Shown here one piece after another: positions 43,911 through 54,943 of a stretch of DNA of 64,000 nt (position 1 is its first letter; every line of letters starts with the position of its first letter). The notes below the pieces were generated by a model. It saw only the letters and a list, made by a program, of their open reading frames with translations. It was not told the DNA's origin and ran no database searches. The position numbers and the translations under genes were made by a program. This stretch comes from Pachyseris speciosa. Taxonomy: Eukaryota; Cnidaria; Anthozoa; Scleractinia; Pachyseridae. The DNA is taken from the NCBI GenBank assembly GCA_016490735.1, contig JAEMWC010000075.1, positions 263,501 to 327,500 on the forward strand. The letters run 5' to 3'.

Positions 43911-44655
43911 TGCAGGAGCCGGGGCGCCACAAACAAAAAACCCACGATTTCCGGATGCATTTCCACCTCCCGATCGAGCTCGACCCGACTCGTGACTACG
44001 AATATGCCCTCGACGAGCTGATCACAATGACCTATTCTTGACACAACGTGGCGGCGCAGTACAGCAACAACCAGCTGAAATGAAGGAAGAAGGGCGAAGC
44101 ATGGAAAACCTTGACGTTCCCCGACGGGATGTATGGTTACACCAACCTCGCTGCGTATTTGCAAGCGCACACGGGTTTCGTCGACCCTTCTGCTACGGAC
44201 AAGAAACACATTTTCGATATGTTCTTTGATTTAACGATCTATCGGGTCGTGTGATCGGGTTCGCTAAAGACTACGAGCTCGACCTCTCTGTCGGAAAGTT
44301 CGCCGACCGGTTGTGCTTCGACAAAAAGGTCTTGAAAGACACGGAAAATTTCGTGGGAGATAGGATCCCGAACATCACGAGGGGGGTGGATTGGGTTTAT
44401 ATTCACTGCGACTTGATCACAAGGAAGGTGCAAGATGTGGCGAACGACGTTTTGTTTCGCGTTTCAACTGTGGGCCTGCCAGTTAGTTACCCCTTCGCAA
44501 AGGAGCCCCTGCGCCTTAAATACCACCCCGTCGGCGGAAGCCGGATCGACTCGATCGGAATACGCGTCACAGATGGGAGTGACAACATTTTGGATCTCAA
44601 CGGAGCACACGTGGCTTTGGCTCTTGTGATTCGAGAGGTCCCCACCGCGGTTTGA
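43911..44655 (+). pseudogene. Penton-like (minor capsid) protein
   Basis: Frame from ATG 43911 with FRMHFHLPIELD and ALDELITMTYS. In-frame TGAs at 44038-44040 and about 44083-44085, then LTFPDGMYGYTNLAAYLQ. A frameshift near 44250 leads into 44251-44655 with PNITRGVDWVYIHCDLI, YPFAKEPLRLKYHPV and NILDLNGAHVALALVI. This layout matches the single-jelly-roll penton/minor capsid gene of Polintons. Both TGAs could come from Trp codons; that is inference. Confidence 0.7.
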
Positions 44656-44699
44656 AATTTCCTTTCTATTGTATATTGTGACCTGTTTATTGTGTCTCG

Positions 44700-44978
44700 A
44701 TGAACAGCACGGGTGAGTGGATGAAAATTTTCGACCCGCGGGCCGGGTGGTATCGTTATATGCACAAGGGGACGGGCGTGATTCGCGACGAGCTAATGGG
44801 GGCTTGTCCGAAAGTTGCAAAGCCGGCGCCGTTGCCGGTGAATCCACCCAAAGAGGCAGGGCCATCAAACATAGAAGAAAGAGGGGCGAAAAAATTCCGA
44901 CAACTGTTGGGGAGGCGAGGAGGGCAAGGTGAAGATGCAATGTGGAAGCTTACACAAATTTTGGCCAGACGTCTTTGA
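44700..44978 (+). CDS. Small unknown Polinton protein
   Basis: 92 codons, intact. It starts MNSTGEWMKIFDPRAGWYRY, with HKGTGVIRDELMGA, then a proline-rich linker and a basic C-terminal helix (KKFRQLLGRRGG). It sits between penton-like and major-capsid-like genes. Not recognised; possibly a minor virion or maturation protein. Confidence 0.55.
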   Translation: MNSTGEWMKIFDPRAGWYRYMHKGTGVIRDELMGACPKVAKPAPLPVNPPKEAGPSNIEERGAKKFRQLLGRRGGQGEDAMWKLTQILARRL

Positions 44979-45001
44979 AATTTTTTTGGGTTGTATACGC
45001 C

Positions 45002-45950
45002 ATGGCTTGGTTCAGATCTCCGAAAAATCTTGAGAAGGTGGACTACGAGCGCATCAATCTCGACACGCCGCTCGTGCTCCCGGCGAATGCGCAGCACCAA
45101 ACGAAAAAGGGGATGAAGTTCTTTGCAAGAGATCGGGATATTGTGCACGACTGGTACAACGCTTACTTCAACGTCGAGTACCGCTTTGAAGCTCTTGCAG
45201 ATGGCGCCAACATTGCGAACAACTCAGAGACGGCCACAGTCAACGGCTCTTTCTCCTTGATCAAGACTTTGTCGGTGCGCTCCGCGGGAAAGAAGCTTTA
45301 CGAGGCAAACGGCGTCCACAAGGTGATATTCATCAAGACGCTGTAGGAATACTCCAAATACCATGCGACGAGCGTGGCAGAGGATGAGTTTTGGTACCTC
45401 GATACCGACGACACGACTGTGACGAACCCCGCTACCCCCGCCACCAACAAGGGCATCGAAGCGCGTCAAAAACTTTAGCGAAGGGCCGAATCGGTGAAAA
45501 CCATGATTCCTCTGAAACATTTCTCCTCCTTTGAGGAGCTGTGGAGCAGGTTTCTCCCCCCGATGCAGATTGAGATCGAAATCGTGTTGCAGGACGATGC
45601 TGAGATGATTTTGCAGAGTGACAACACTGGACGAGGGATTGTTGTCAAAAAGTTGGAATTGTGGGTCCCATAGCTGGAGCTGACGCCAGAAGGGCAACGA
45701 CTGATGAATGATCAGTTCCTGAAACCGACGAAATGGACCTTCTTGCAGGAAACCTTGATCCCCAGCTCCGCCCGAGGAGGTGCAGGTGGTCAGTGGCAGA
45801 TTTCCCCCGGTGTCAAGAGCGCAAAGCATGTCTTCATCTTCTTCCAACAGTCGCAGAGACGCAGAGACGAGTCTGCGAAACTGAGCACTTGCCGTCTGCA
45901 GTATGGTTCAACTTACTATCCCGATCTCGACTACGACGGCCAACTCTGGA
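45002..45950 (+). pseudogene. Major-capsid-like protein, three in-frame TAG codons
   Basis: ATG 45002 (MAWFRSPKNLEKVDYERINL). One frame stays in register to about 45950, with TAG at 45344-45346, 45476-45478 and 45671-45673 and no frameshift. Words WYNAYFNVEYRFEALADG, FSSFEELWSRFLPPMQIEI and QWQISPGVKSAKHVFIFFQQ fit a double-jelly-roll capsid protein by position and style. The C-terminal region expected for this family is missing: coding character is lost at about 45950, where an opposite-strand gene begins. Identification depends partly on context next to the penton-like gene. Confidence 0.65.
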
Positions 45951-45954
45951 ATAA

Positions 45955-46286
45955 AAACAAGCAATGCCTCTTTCATTTGCGGAGGCAGAGAGTTCCACAG
46001 CTGTTGTGCTCTGGGGTTGTCCATGTATCTTGGTGTGGCATTTGTTCAATAGGGAGTATCACAACATCTCTTGCATCCATTCGTCCCAGACCCGGGCGGG
46101 GAGGTCTTCCATTCCAAGCCAAGGTGGGGGCGGGGCACCGGTTCGCAGGCAAATGTCGTCCTCGTTGCAACCTGTGCATTTCAAACAGCGAGAGAAAGAC
46201 AAATTTTTGTTGTTATCGTCTTCCTCCAAATAACCCGCAACAGTCCAGTTGTCTTTGTTGTTTCGTTCGGCAAACTTTTCCTCCAC
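45955..46286 (-). pseudogene. Unknown Polinton gene with CxxC motif
   Basis: Minus strand from ATG 46286 (MEEKFAERNNKDNWTVAGYL), with RCLKCTGCNEDDICLR (a zinc-knuckle-like cluster), then LPARVWDEWMQEML, a stop near 46059, and in another frame YMDNPRAQQLWNSLPPQ toward 45955. Lies convergent with the major-capsid-like gene, at the inner edge of the right terminal repeat. Not recognised. Confidence 0.45.
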
Positions 46287-46354
46287 AAAGGTGGGAGGGG
46301 GAGGGGGGGTTCCCCAGGTGGAAGGGCGGTTGCTCTCCGTCTATGGAATGTAAA

Positions 46355-46860
46355 GCGGGACTAGCGGCCTCTTTCTGCGCAGTGCCGGCACGGGCCGTTC
46401 CCCAAACATGGTGTCTAGATATGCCAAGATGGCGGCCTCGTCGCACGGCTCTGTTGCCTCGGTTTGATCCGCTTTACGCGGGGGTGCTGCTGGTTCTGTT
46501 TTTCGAGGGTTTGCCATTCTACTGCGTATATGTTCGCTGGAAAAAATTTCCTGTCGGATTTGGTGGGATACCTTGGTACCCCTTGTGTCTCATTGGGTGA
46601 CAAGGACACGCAACAACCCCACTTGTCTAATTGGCCGGACGGAATGTGTGCAAGCACCTTGCTTGCCGGGGCACTTTTCCAAGTAGTATACCGGCGTCAA
46701 ACAAATACTGTAGAGAACAAAAACCGAGGAGCGGCGTGCAGCAACGCGACGAAGGTTTTTGTGCGAAACGGTATTTGTTTGACGCCGGTATACTACTTGG
46801 AAAAGTGCCCCGGCAAGCAAGGTGCTTGCGCACACTCCGTCCTGCCTACTACTACTACTA
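46355..46860 (-). repeat. Polinton right terminal inverted repeat with extra 62 bp
   Basis: 46355-46798 is the inverse of 31069-31513 and includes a copy of the polymerase start (ATG at 46517, minus strand). Outside it, 46799-46860 carries a further inverted copy of the CAAGGTGCTTGCGCACA region and an (ACT)n end. With the inner copy it makes a palindrome of about 217 bases (46629-46845) centred near 46738. The left end lacks this outer part. Confidence 0.8.
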
Positions 46861-46866
46861 CTCCAT
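46861..46866 (+). repeat. Polinton target-site duplication, right (CTCCAT)
   Basis: Partner of 31063-31068. The host repeat resumes immediately after with GTAACTTGCCTCAG, as in copy B at 60459. Confidence 0.9.
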
Positions 46867-47499
46867 GTAACTTGCCTCAGATCAGCTGGCAATTTAATAT
46901 CTTTAATTTTATATGCATAATTTTTAAGTCAACCTAGTAAAAGCTTTTGATTTTTGTTCCTGTTCTACCCTGCAAATCGCTGACTATTTATTTTTCCAAG
47001 TTTTAGTCTACTCTCCTTTTAGTTTGGAAGAAATTTTCACTGTAATTAGTGATACAGATCGCCAAGACTTTTTTAAGGGTTAAAGAAGGGAGGGTTTGCA
47101 ATTACGCAAACAATGTTTTATGTAAATTAACACATAACTTGATTGATTTGCTTTTCTCAGTACTGGCCTAAATCATTTCTAACTAATAATGTTTCTTTTC
47201 TATTTCCATGGTTTCTTTTTTGCTCAATAATGGCATTTTCAGCTGAAAACTGCAAAAACTTGTCAGTATTGAAATCACTTAAAAAAAACCAATGGAAATC
47301 CTATTTTAATTTTATAATTATAAAGAACGTAGAGTACACTTCAGCTACCTTCACTGCAATTTATATTATGCTATATTAAATTGATACACTAGAAAATGTT
47401 CTCATTTTCTTTCTGATTTAGTATTTCCAACTTGTGATCACCTTTTTTGTTCTAAATAAATTGAAATGCTAAGGATGCATGCCGGGGATATATCCCCCT

Positions 47500-48170
47500 A
47501 AAAAGATAGAAAAAAGAAGAGGAAAATCAAAAAATTAAAACAACCAAAAAATTAACAAAAGCTAAAAACTTGCCAAAAATAGTATTAAAATTTGGAAAAT
47601 TCTCAGAATTAAAGAACAAAATATTTTAATTAAAACCAAAGACAAAAACAGAAACAACGGGCAAAGAAAACAAAACAAAAACAAAAAAGAAGTACAAAAA
47701 TGATAAAGTTTTATACAGGATCAAATGGAATACGCAGAGATAAAGTAATGGAAATCCCCTCCAAAATTTCAAAAAAAAAGAAAAAATTAAAAAAGTGGAA
47801 AAGAAAAACGAAAAAATTAAAAATTGAAACAAACAAAAAATTAAAAATTGTCCCGAAAAACAAAAACAATACAAAAATGATAAAGTTTCATATAGGATCA
47901 AATGGAATACGCAGAGATATACCCTCCAAAAATTCAAAATAGAAGAAAAAATTAAAAAAGTGGAAAAGAAAAACAAAAAGATTAAAAATTGAAAAAAAAA
48001 ATTTAAAAAGCTTAAAAATTTTACCGAGAAAAACAAAAACAAAAATAGAATAAAAATACACAAAACACATAGACAAAAATATAAAACACCCCCCCCCCAA
48101 AAAGAAAAACAAACAAACAAACAAAACAAAATACAAGGAAACGAAGATCAAGTTTGTTGAGTTTTTCAAG
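47500..48170 (+). repeat. A-rich low-complexity block with internal duplication
   Basis: Dominated by AAAAAC and AAAATT words. The segment starting ATGATAAAGTTT with GGATCAAATGGAATACGCAG occurs at 47699 and 47877 here but once in copy B (61181). The long Phe/Leu-rich minus-strand frames are by-products of poly-T. Confidence 0.75.
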
Positions 48171-49514
48171 AGAGTTTTGTTATTTTGTCTTTTTAATCAG
48201 CTAAATTTCGGTACTTTTACAACTGCAACGGGATATGTTTGTTTTTATTACTGAGGCGAGGTGTACGACATTTGTTAAGATAAAATAAATAAAGTTGAAA
48301 ACAAAGCCTACGTGTGATTCTGTGAATTACAACACTATCACGCTAATGATCAATGTGCAACTGCTTAACGCCGGAAACACACATATTGATCAACGTATGT
48401 GTAAGGAAGGTCAGCCTGGGCAAACAGAATTGCTTTGAAAATAGACGCCAGCCAGTGCAACCTGGGAAGACAAATTTTTAGACCTAAAAGATTTTTGACA
48501 TTGCGTTCATGAAGTGTTAACATAATTAGAATCACTCAGTTCGCTACACTCTTGTTTTAAACAGAACAAGCCAAAACTGATTTCATAGCGAGACTAAATT
48601 TGCTCATCTTTCTTCACTTCAACGCGCTGACCAAAAATGCATGACTTGGGAAAAGCTTTTACGCCGCCCTAGCATTGATAATACATGCGTTACTTTCATG
48701 CTTTTACTCACAAACAAACGACGAGCGTGAACAGAATGTGAATAGCGAAAGATGCAAGTACACTATAGAGGGTATGCAACCAGTCTCCAGAGATTCGAAT
48801 GACAATAGGTTGGCGGCCATGTTGGTGGACAATAACAAAAGAAGCTAACGAGAAATCTTTTGTTCATGGTACACCAACATGGCGGCGATGACGTAACGTG
48901 CAACGCCCTATAGCCAGGTGTTTAACGGGTTTGTGAGGAAACATTCCTTACGGAATTTTGCAAAAATTACCAGGAAAACCTGTGCGCGAATTGTTAGACC
49001 AGGATTTCACGTTGAAAGGGGAAAACGCGACCTGCACGTATTTTGATCATGAAAAATTTCGTTTTGAAGATAGGGAAGTAACCTCAAAGGAAAACGTAAG
49101 AAAATGTAAATTGCATCTTAATTAAATTGAGAATAAGTTATGCTCAATGTATGAACGATTCATGTGTACGGCTAAACGGAGAGTTTAGTTGTGCACATAG
49201 GGAAAAGTCGCACGCTGTAAAAAAACTTCAAATTCAGTTTGACTTTTCTGCGAGACAACTTGGGTTGCACTGAAGCAAAACATTGTTCCACAAAATGTTG
49301 ACAGCAACAGTAGGACAAGTTTTGAAGAAGGTTAGCAGCGATATTTACTCAGTTGAAAATTGGGTGTATATAATACCAAATTTAAAACAAATGAACAGAG
49401 ACTGTTGAAACTAACCCTGAATTGGGCAATTGAAAACACAAGACGAAAGTGCACGTTTCCGCGAATCTTTAACATAAGGAAAGGTTGGGTTTTCTTAACT
49501 TCCGCTCAGTCAGC

Positions 49515-49533
49515 AAGTAATGGTAATAGGACT

Positions 49534-49578
<45 letters not shown>

Positions 49579-49690
49579 TGGCCGAGCGCGTAGCGCGAGG
49601 CAGATTTGAAATTAAGAGCACTTTTACCCCTGAATTGTACGGCACGAAGTCCGATTACAAATTAATTGTGTCAATAACAAAATGCAAGAA
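49515..49690. mobile_element. MITE with GTACAATTCAGGG ends (copy 1)
   Basis: The inner inverted repeats GTACAATTCAGGG and CCCTGAATTGTAC enclose paired ATTTCAAAT words. A second copy is at 51994-52172. Absent from copy B at the corresponding position (about 63138), so it arrived after the two repeat copies separated. Confidence 0.65.
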
Positions 49691-49825
49691 ACTCTAAATG
49701 TCAACTTTCTAAATTGTAAAACGTATTATACAAAATAACCAACGGAAATGGTTGCTGTTTTACAAAGCGCGAAATTGACAACTGACACAACATGGCAGCT
49801 ACTGCTCAACATACCCAAAAAAGCT

Positions 49826-49889
49826 AACTGTCCGATTTGGCCTGTCCGATTACAGGTGTTTGTAATCGGACAGCTCAAATCGGACAGTT
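49826..49889. repeat. 64-bp hairpin
   Basis: AACTGTCCGATTTG and CTGTCCGATTACA on the left fold onto TTGTAATCGGACAG and CAAATCGGACAGTT on the right. Absent from copy B. Confidence 0.7.
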
Positions 49890-50197
49890 TGGACCTGAAG
49901 CAGGCAATTAAGACACAAACGAAGACTGTTAATTCCCGCTATTATGCGAAAATGGAATTTAACCACTTTTCTATTATGACGATACACTTGAACGCTTGTA
50001 AAAACAAGAGCGCATACAAAAAACTTAAATTATTTAAAAGTCCTACTCTAAAACATATGACTGAACTGAGGCACGCTTGGTTAAAACATGGTGTAAAAGA
50101 TTTATTGAAAAGCTACAGTCCCCCCCCCTCCCCCCCCCAAAAAAATAACAAAGTTCTCCCTCGTGTAAAAACTATCCCTTCTGCATTTATACTGACT

Positions 50198-50706
50198 CCC
50201 GGTCAAACGCTCGCAACATTTCAAAGCAACATCTTGCAACGTTGTTAGGCACAACATGTTGCACACGTTTGGCCACCGTGTTGCGATATGTTGCAACATG
50301 TTGGATGCTGTTGGCTCAACTTTGAAAATGGTCAAAGTTTTCGTGCAACATTTTGGATGTTTCATGATGTTTTACTCGTTTGGCCACATTCACGCAACAT
50401 TGTTGCACTAGGGCGTGTGCGCTAGGTCGACTTGCTATTTCTCTTAGTTCATGACGAATTTTACCTCTTTTGCCTACTCTTTCATCATTTGCTAGAAGTG
50501 GTGCCAGTGAAAAAGCTAAAATTCGCCGACGCCGCTATCGATACAACGCAAAGTCCTCCATTCATTCAATGTGGCGTTTACGTGCGAGCGTGGCAGGAAC
50601 CTGAGACGCATGAAATGTTGCCTGCGTTTGGCCGGCCCCTTCACAACATGATGATTCAACAATGTTGCAAGATATTGCGTTGAAATGTTGCGAGCGTTTG
50701 GCCGGG
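50198..50706. mobile_element. MITE with CCCGGYCAAACGCTCG ends
   Basis: The ends CCCGGTCAAACGCTCGCAAC and its inverse (CCCGGCCAAACG...) bound 509 bases packed with CAACATGTTGCA-type palindromes. Its left part is also present in copy B (63705 on), so the insertion predates the duplication or belongs to the repeat. No clear target duplication. Confidence 0.65.
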
Positions 50707-50753
50707 GATTAATGAACTACTTTTCAACCCCTATTAATTAAGCAGCCACCCTA

Positions 50754-51426
50754 AAGGCTGGTTCACACGTGCGACGCAAATGCAACGGCGTTCACACGTC
50801 GAACGCAAACGCTAGGAAGGTGAGATACGCAAGCACAGTCGAAGTCTTTTCCAAGATGGCGGACGAGACGGAGGTTTTGATCATACTACTTTTCCTGCTT
50901 TTCGCATAACGACTAATAAAGAGACGAAAAAGACGTGTCCAGGCGATTTTCTCGCGTACAAAGTACATCGTCGGAATATATTAGGATTAGGTCCTACTAT
51001 GTGGAAGTGCCATAATGATATTGAAACAGAATGGAAATAAACCGCTCCGGGTTTTAAATGGCAAAAAAGGGGGTGTCATATTATGGGTTTGTTGCTTTAA
51101 ACAGGGATTTGAAAAACAAGCGAGAATCTCCAACCGAACCCGGCACCCGTTGAAGAAGCCATCTTTGGTTCAGCTTCAACAGTGGAGGCATTGAACAAGT
51201 GTTGTTACCTTGCGTTTGCATTTGCGTTTCCGTTGCTCCGGTTCACATGTGTGAAAAGCAAACGTTTTAAGCGCAAATGCAAGCGCAAGAAAATGAACTT
51301 TTTTCCATTTCTTGCGTCGGGAATGCGCTTGCGTTACATTTGCATTACAGTAGTTCACGCGTGTATTTCCTTACGTTTGCATTTTGCACTGCATTTGCAT
51401 TTGCGTCGCACGTGTAAACCAGGCTT
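50754..51426 (+). mobile_element. Internally deleted PIF/Harbinger-like element
   Basis: The ends AAGGCTGGTTCACACGTGCG and inverse AAGCCTGGTTTACACGTGCG, with GCAAATGCAA words inside both. At 50856 (+) a frame starts MADETEVLIILLFLLFA, stops, then RLIKRRKRR, which resembles the N-terminus of Harbinger nuclease genes of cnidarians. The rest of the gene is missing. Target duplication unclear. Confidence 0.5.
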
Positions 51427-53249
51427 ATTAGAAATGGACAGTGCCTGCAGCTTATTAAATGGGGGCTGGCCGTCCATTAGGGGTTCGATTGTATTGTCTG
51501 TTAAGGTATGACATAATGAAAGCAGTGCCAGTAGTAATAAGCAGCGGGTTTTTGTAGCCAATCAAAATTGAGATAGTTACACCAATGCATAAAAAAAAAA
51601 TTTTTAGCGGTGGCATCTGCTGAAAGTTCAATTCTTTTTGCTGTTTTTCAAATTGATTTATTGATTGCTGCCCTGTGGGGCAGTTTGCCATATCCCTTAT
51701 GATAACTAACGCAAACCATCAGCCTACAGCAAATTGGCTTCAGCGATGATGAACCTAGACTAGCTCTAAAGGCGAATTTGAGATAAATTCTGTTTTGCAA
51801 TTTACTTGATTTTCTCACCGTTAAAAGTGCCGGCAATTGCATTTTCTACCAACTACATTACGACATTTTTTAAACTTCAGTATTCTGTGCTGTAAAAATG
51901 ATTGTGACTCTGTCAGTCCGTACAGGGACAGATAGTTCCTTCAAACGAGTAATGTTCATCATGTTTACAGATAATTCTGGAGATAATATTCAATAAGTAA
52001 TGGTAATAGGACTGAGGGGAGTACAATTCAGGGAGTAATAAGGCGAGTGATTTCAAATTGGCCAAGTACGTAGTATAGTGCGAGGCTGATTTGAAATTAC
52101 GAGCACGATTACCCCTGCATTGTACGATACGAAGTCCGATTGCCAATTGATTGTGTCAATTACAAAATGCGAAAAACTCAGGAAAGATTTTGTGTAAGAG
52201 CAGATACGTTTCTCGTCAAACGTTTGTGATCAAAATTTAAGGAAACACATCTGAATAGAATCATTGGACCAGTTAATTAAATATTTTAGGGTACAAGATG
52301 ATTACTTATATCGTGCATCCTTTCCCGGAAAGTAGTTGCTAGTAAAGAAAGTTCAGTGGTAAAATCTTTGCATCGAGAAACAACGGAATTGCATGATCTC
52401 GAAAGTTAGCACAGTATATGAACCTAAGGGCACGCTTCTGAAGAACGATAGACGATAGGGTGCAACTAAAGAGTGATAGATATGAATGAAATGAGTGTAC
52501 GAGAAATGAGTGTACGGGAAGGGAAAAATGCCGTAGTTTTGATAATATTCCAGTTGTTTTACTGATTTTTCATAGAATTGCATCAATTTGGTTATTCCAA
52601 GAAATTCGATAGTCAATTAGAACGCCCAAGTACTTAACTGGTAATCTTTGCATTCTAATGGAACGCACTTATTTCTTTGGTTGTCAAAAATATTAATTTT
52701 AGGCATGATAGGGACGAAAGATAATAAAATTTTCAGCCTTATTTATTCATACCAGTCATCTAGCTACTCGATCAATTGTTGTTGTTGTTTTATGTATAGT
52801 ATTGTGTTATCCCACTCTTGTAGCCCTTAGGCTGATTATTTTTGGGATTGCAGCTGTTTCGAGACTACAATCTTGAGGCCATTCTGAATCATCAATCTTT
52901 GTAGAATCAGTCGTGTTCATTGCTTAAAGATAATCAGAAAAGAAAAGAAAACACAACCTTCCTTGGAGTAATGTGACCACAAATATTCGATTGGCCAAGA
53001 TTAAGGTGAGACTTTATCGCGTACGATCGAACAAAACCCCTCTGCACCCTGTGAAACTTGACGCGTAAAAGCCGCCAAATATTATGAGGAAATTCACTGA
53101 ATAGAAGCTCTGGCAGTGCCTGGCTTCGAATTCTTGCTTATAGAGGTGAAGCCGATTTCTCTTTATGCATGCTTGGATTACTTGCACATGCTCATGGGCA
53201 AGCAATCCAATTAAGAAAAAGCAATCAACGTGACCCTGCTGTCCCGAAA
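51427..53249. other. Unassigned AT-rich DNA
   Basis: Includes the second GTACAATTCAGGG MITE at 51994-52172. Minus-strand frames near 51455-51691 and 51648-51842 have no supported motif. No gene called. Confidence 0.35.
51994..52172. mobile_element. MITE with GTACAATTCAGGG ends (copy 2)
   Basis: Same sequence as 49515-49690 with substitutions and a short insertion in the centre (AAGTACGTAGTATAGTGCGAGG). Confidence 0.65.
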
Positions 53250-53516
53250 TGCTAATGCGAATGCTAATGCTAATGCTAATGCTAATGCTAATGCTAATGC
53301 GAATGCGAATGCGAATGCTAATGCGAATGCAAATGCGAATGCGAATGCGAATGCGAATGCGAATGCTAATGCTAATGCTAATGCTAATGCTAATGCTAAT
53401 GCTAATGCTAATGCTAATGCGAATGCTAATGTGAATGCTAATGCTAATGCTAATGCTAATGCCAATGCTTATGACAATGACAATGACAATGACGATGACA
53501 ACGACAATGACAATAA
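53250..53516 (+). repeat. Hexanucleotide tandem array (GCTAAT/GCGAAT)n
   Basis: About 37 units of GCNAAT, T and G alternating at the third base, then a run of GACAAT units from 53472. It is open in several frames (Ala-Asn on plus, Leu-Ala on minus) purely because of its period. Confidence 0.9.
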
Positions 53517-53539
53517 TTATAACTTATATTTTGGGTAGA

Positions 53540-54943
53540 AAACCTTGTGTTGGTTTTAATTGGTTGTGAAACAGAGTATTAGGGTAAAATTCTGTGCACA
53601 TGCAAGTCTTAGACAGAAGGATGCAGTCCGGACATTGTCAAAGGAGCTGACGTCTCGTGGAATCGAGCGTACAACCTGCCGACTCAAAGCTTCTTTTCAT
53701 TTCATTATCCTGGAAATCTGTTCACAACGTTTTCATAAAATAAAATAGTATTTATCCGGCATCGAGTTGTTTCACAGTACAAAGGATATATGTACCATAC
53801 ACCTAACATATTTTAATTTTACTGAGCAAAGGTGTTCATTTTGCAGAGAGATTTGCTCTGATCATTGCTGAGCCGCAATAACGTGAAGAGTTTATTTATC
53901 TTTATTTAAGAGCAAAATACTGATACACAGAAAAATTGAATTCATTCTTTTACGTTTCGCGTGTTTTTTTCCGAGCGAATTTCCAGCTCTGGCTTCCTCT
54001 GTCCTCCGCAGAGGTTCGATGCGTACTGGAAATTCGGCTACGCGAAGTGCGTGCAGGCGCGAATGCCGAAAGATCCATCAGGCGGCAAACCAGAGGCTCC
54101 CTTTGCCACTACCACCTTGTTTTACGCCTGCACTCACGTAAAGTGCCTTTGAGCCTCTGCGCAAGAGAGAGCATGTTTATATTCCCGGGAAATGTTCATA
54201 CATGCATTGTTACGTCGCTGGACGGTATCAATGGCAAATTATTTCAGATGTCTCTGTGGCGAGTGAGCGGTCGAAGAGGCTGCTGAAATTATGCGTCGGA
54301 ATGCGTGCCTTCTTTTTCTAAAAGCTAAGTTTGAGAAAAGGTGAGCGCCCCAAAGTATCATTTGTAAAGGTGAAATCATGGAGCGCGCAAGTTCTTTATC
54401 AACGATGATACGTCACTACTTAGCAACTGCATGATTGTCACGCAAAATAATTGTCATCTTTGGAAACATTTCAAAAGTTTTCTCTTTCACCGTTTCGGTC
54501 TCACGCTGTACATGTGGATAGTTAGTGAATATTACCAAACACCAGCAAATTCTTACCCTCGAAAAAACTCATGATAATGAAGGTAAGTTATTTCTTAATT
54601 TAAGACGCGGTTCAAAAGAAATGATAAGCTTACGGCAGGTACTTGCAGCAAACACGGTGTAATTTAAATCAGCCTGGCGCGTAAATCAACTTCTGCTAGT
54701 CTAAGAAACATGTCTTTCATTGAATTTTTTAAGAGTGATTTGCAACATGGATATAAAATATTGGCTTTGTTTGTCATTAAACTTTCGTACTATTTTCTTT
54801 TTTCACAATAACAAATTTATAATGTGCGCCATCTGCGTGAGTGAAAGGAGGTAGTGAAGCTATTCATGATCAACCCGATCTCCAAGGCAGTTATGAACCA
54901 ATGCGTCCGATCTAGGAATTGTGGTTATTGAGATTTATTTCGA
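53540..54943. other. Unassigned DNA upstream of the split gene
   Basis: Would hold the 5' exons and promoter of the gene at 54944-59830 if they lie close. I cannot identify them. Confidence 0.3.

Larger units (their letters stand above)
31069..46860. mobile_element. Polinton/Maverick (adintovirus-like) integrated element, decayed
   Basis: A 15,792-base unit bounded by CTCCAT duplications and by about 445-bp inverted repeats. Gene order: PolB (+), integrase (-), Zn-type unknown (+), hydrophobic protein (-), tail-fibre/collagen gene (-), packaging ATPase (-), then a plus-strand block of small virion-type genes, penton-like and major-capsid-like genes, and a minus-strand CxxC gene by the right end. 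PolB, integrase, ATPase and capsid genes together are the defining Polinton set. I could not find the adenovirus-type protease. Base composition is clearly richer in G+C than the flanks. All large genes have stops or frameshifts and a CR1 LINE interrupts PolB, so this copy cannot function. Confidence 0.9.
46867..50508 (+). repeat. Dispersed repeat copy A, right part
   Basis: Continues copy A after the Polinton and matches 60459-63951 in the same orientation and order: GTAACTTGCCTCAG, GCTGACTATTTATTTT, GCCGGGGATATATCCCC, an A-rich block, ACGTGTGATTCTGTGAATTA, CCCTATAGCCAGGTGTTTAA and CACAACATGTTGCA. No protein coding recognised. It could be a large non-autonomous transposon; I could not find its own ends. 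Confidence 0.8.

Noticed and set aside
45002..45950. Reassigned genetic code (TAG sense) in the Polinton
   Set aside because: Adjacent genes have TGA stops and frameshifts, so ordinary decay explains the stops; kept only as a low-weight alternative in the findings.
31069..46860. Adenovirus-type protease gene of the Polinton
   Set aside because: I looked for a His-Asp-Gln-Cys type gene near the capsid genes and found no frame with convincing motifs, so none is annotated.
47626..48169. 167- and 93-codon Phe/Leu-rich minus-strand frames
   Set aside because: By-product of the A-rich block; the matching region of copy B (61203-61498) gives different broken frames.
53211..53538. Long open frames of Ala-Asn or Leu-Ala on both strands
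   Set aside because: They follow from the 6-base period of the GCNAAT array and have no flanking coding context.
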